Below are positions 63,872 through 64,000 of a stretch of 64,000 nt of DNA, in pieces (within the stretch, counting starts at the first letter, position 1; the number at the start of each line of letters is the position of its first letter). The notes beneath the pieces were generated by a model, which was not told where the DNA came from, did not search any database, and saw only the letters and a list, made by a program, of their open reading frames with translations. Source of the stretch: Roseovarius sp. TE539. Its GTDB lineage: Bacteria; Pseudomonadota; Alphaproteobacteria; Rhodobacterales; Rhodobacteraceae. Where the stretch lies: NCBI RefSeq assembly GCF_003298505.1, contig NZ_QNGB01000003.1, positions 163,497 to 227,496 of the forward strand, in the 5' to 3' direction. Made by a program: the position numbers and the translations under genes.

Positions 63872-64000
63872 GTCCTATGTCGGGAAAATCTGGCCGCTTA
63901 GGTCAGCAGGTCATGGGGCGTCCGGTGTCCCGGACGCCCTGTTACGGTTGCCCAGACGGGCTCTGCCGTCAAGAAATGATCTCTTCCATAGCAAACACAG
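63872..64000. mobile_element. Sequence foreign to the ATPase, probably an inserted element end
   Basis: Starts exactly where ATPase homology ends. Contains a strong 10-bp hairpin GGGCGTCCGG (63916-63925 with 63930-63939), and on the minus strand the end of a frame reading ...VFAMEEIIS stop (TGA 63971-63969). This pattern, coding end plus hairpin plus junction, suits an insertion sequence or island boundary, but no family was recognised. Confidence 0.4.

Overview
The window is chromosomal DNA from an alphaproteobacterium, most likely a Rhodobacteraceae (Roseobacter-group) species. The evidence is high GC, dense short-overlap (ATGA/TGATG) operons, a DUF4170 gene beside lipid A genes, a 44-residue aa3 oxidase subunit IV, MaoC-Pta fused to ackA transcription, phaAB, and alphaproteobacterial-type RibA, OxyR and FdhD proteins. 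The sequence does not support a species name.

Layout. 1-7.0 kb: thioredoxin (partial), exonuclease III, an OmpR-type regulator resembling CenR, GTP cyclohydrolase II, a glutamine amidotransferase, then DUF4170, a WaaA-like glycosyltransferase and lpxK. 7.0-10.6 kb: an unexplained structured element, then katG divergent from oxyR. 10.7-18.3 kb, minus strand: pta-ackA, and a pyrB operon in which four extra genes (including a DUF4268 nuclease-like gene) sit between pyrB and a catalytically dead pyrC, followed by plsY. 18.4-26.0 kb, plus strand: a UDG-like gene, metallophosphoesterase, LysE exporter, moaB and an RND efflux pair. 26-33.9 kb: DsbD-like protein, AlgH, Sua5, acyl-CoA dehydrogenase with an MBL hydrolase, oxidase subunit IV, a lipoprotein and azlCD. 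34-38.2 kb: a molybdenum-cofactor operon, fdhD, mobA, mobB and a fused moeA. 38.2-54.1 kb: greA, ETF-QO, a TPR protein, ispE, a polyprenyl synthase, a methyltransferase, small regulators, phaA/phaB, an EAL protein, tag, glutaredoxin, tetR and truA.

The accessory part starts exactly at tRNA-Arg(TCT) (54139-54215). Beyond it lie poorly coding DNA, a minus-strand defence operon (55-58.2 kb), an IS91-type transposase fragment, a CNBD-containing Na+/H+ antiporter, a small exported protein and a P-type ATPase whose front end is cut off at 63871. This looks like a tRNA-associated genomic island made of mobile pieces.

The most exciting content is the defence operon. A DREN-APAZ nuclease gene is translationally coupled to a catalytically inactive short prokaryotic Argonaute, which is the SPARDA architecture. 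It is followed, with a one-base stop/start overlap, by a 153-residue protein carrying an RNxxxH HEPN-type RNase motif. The coupled third gene is not part of the two-gene SPARDA systems I know and may add a second RNase effector, regulator or antitoxin-like partner. The operon appears to start from a leaderless promoter whose -35 region lies inside an inverted repeat.
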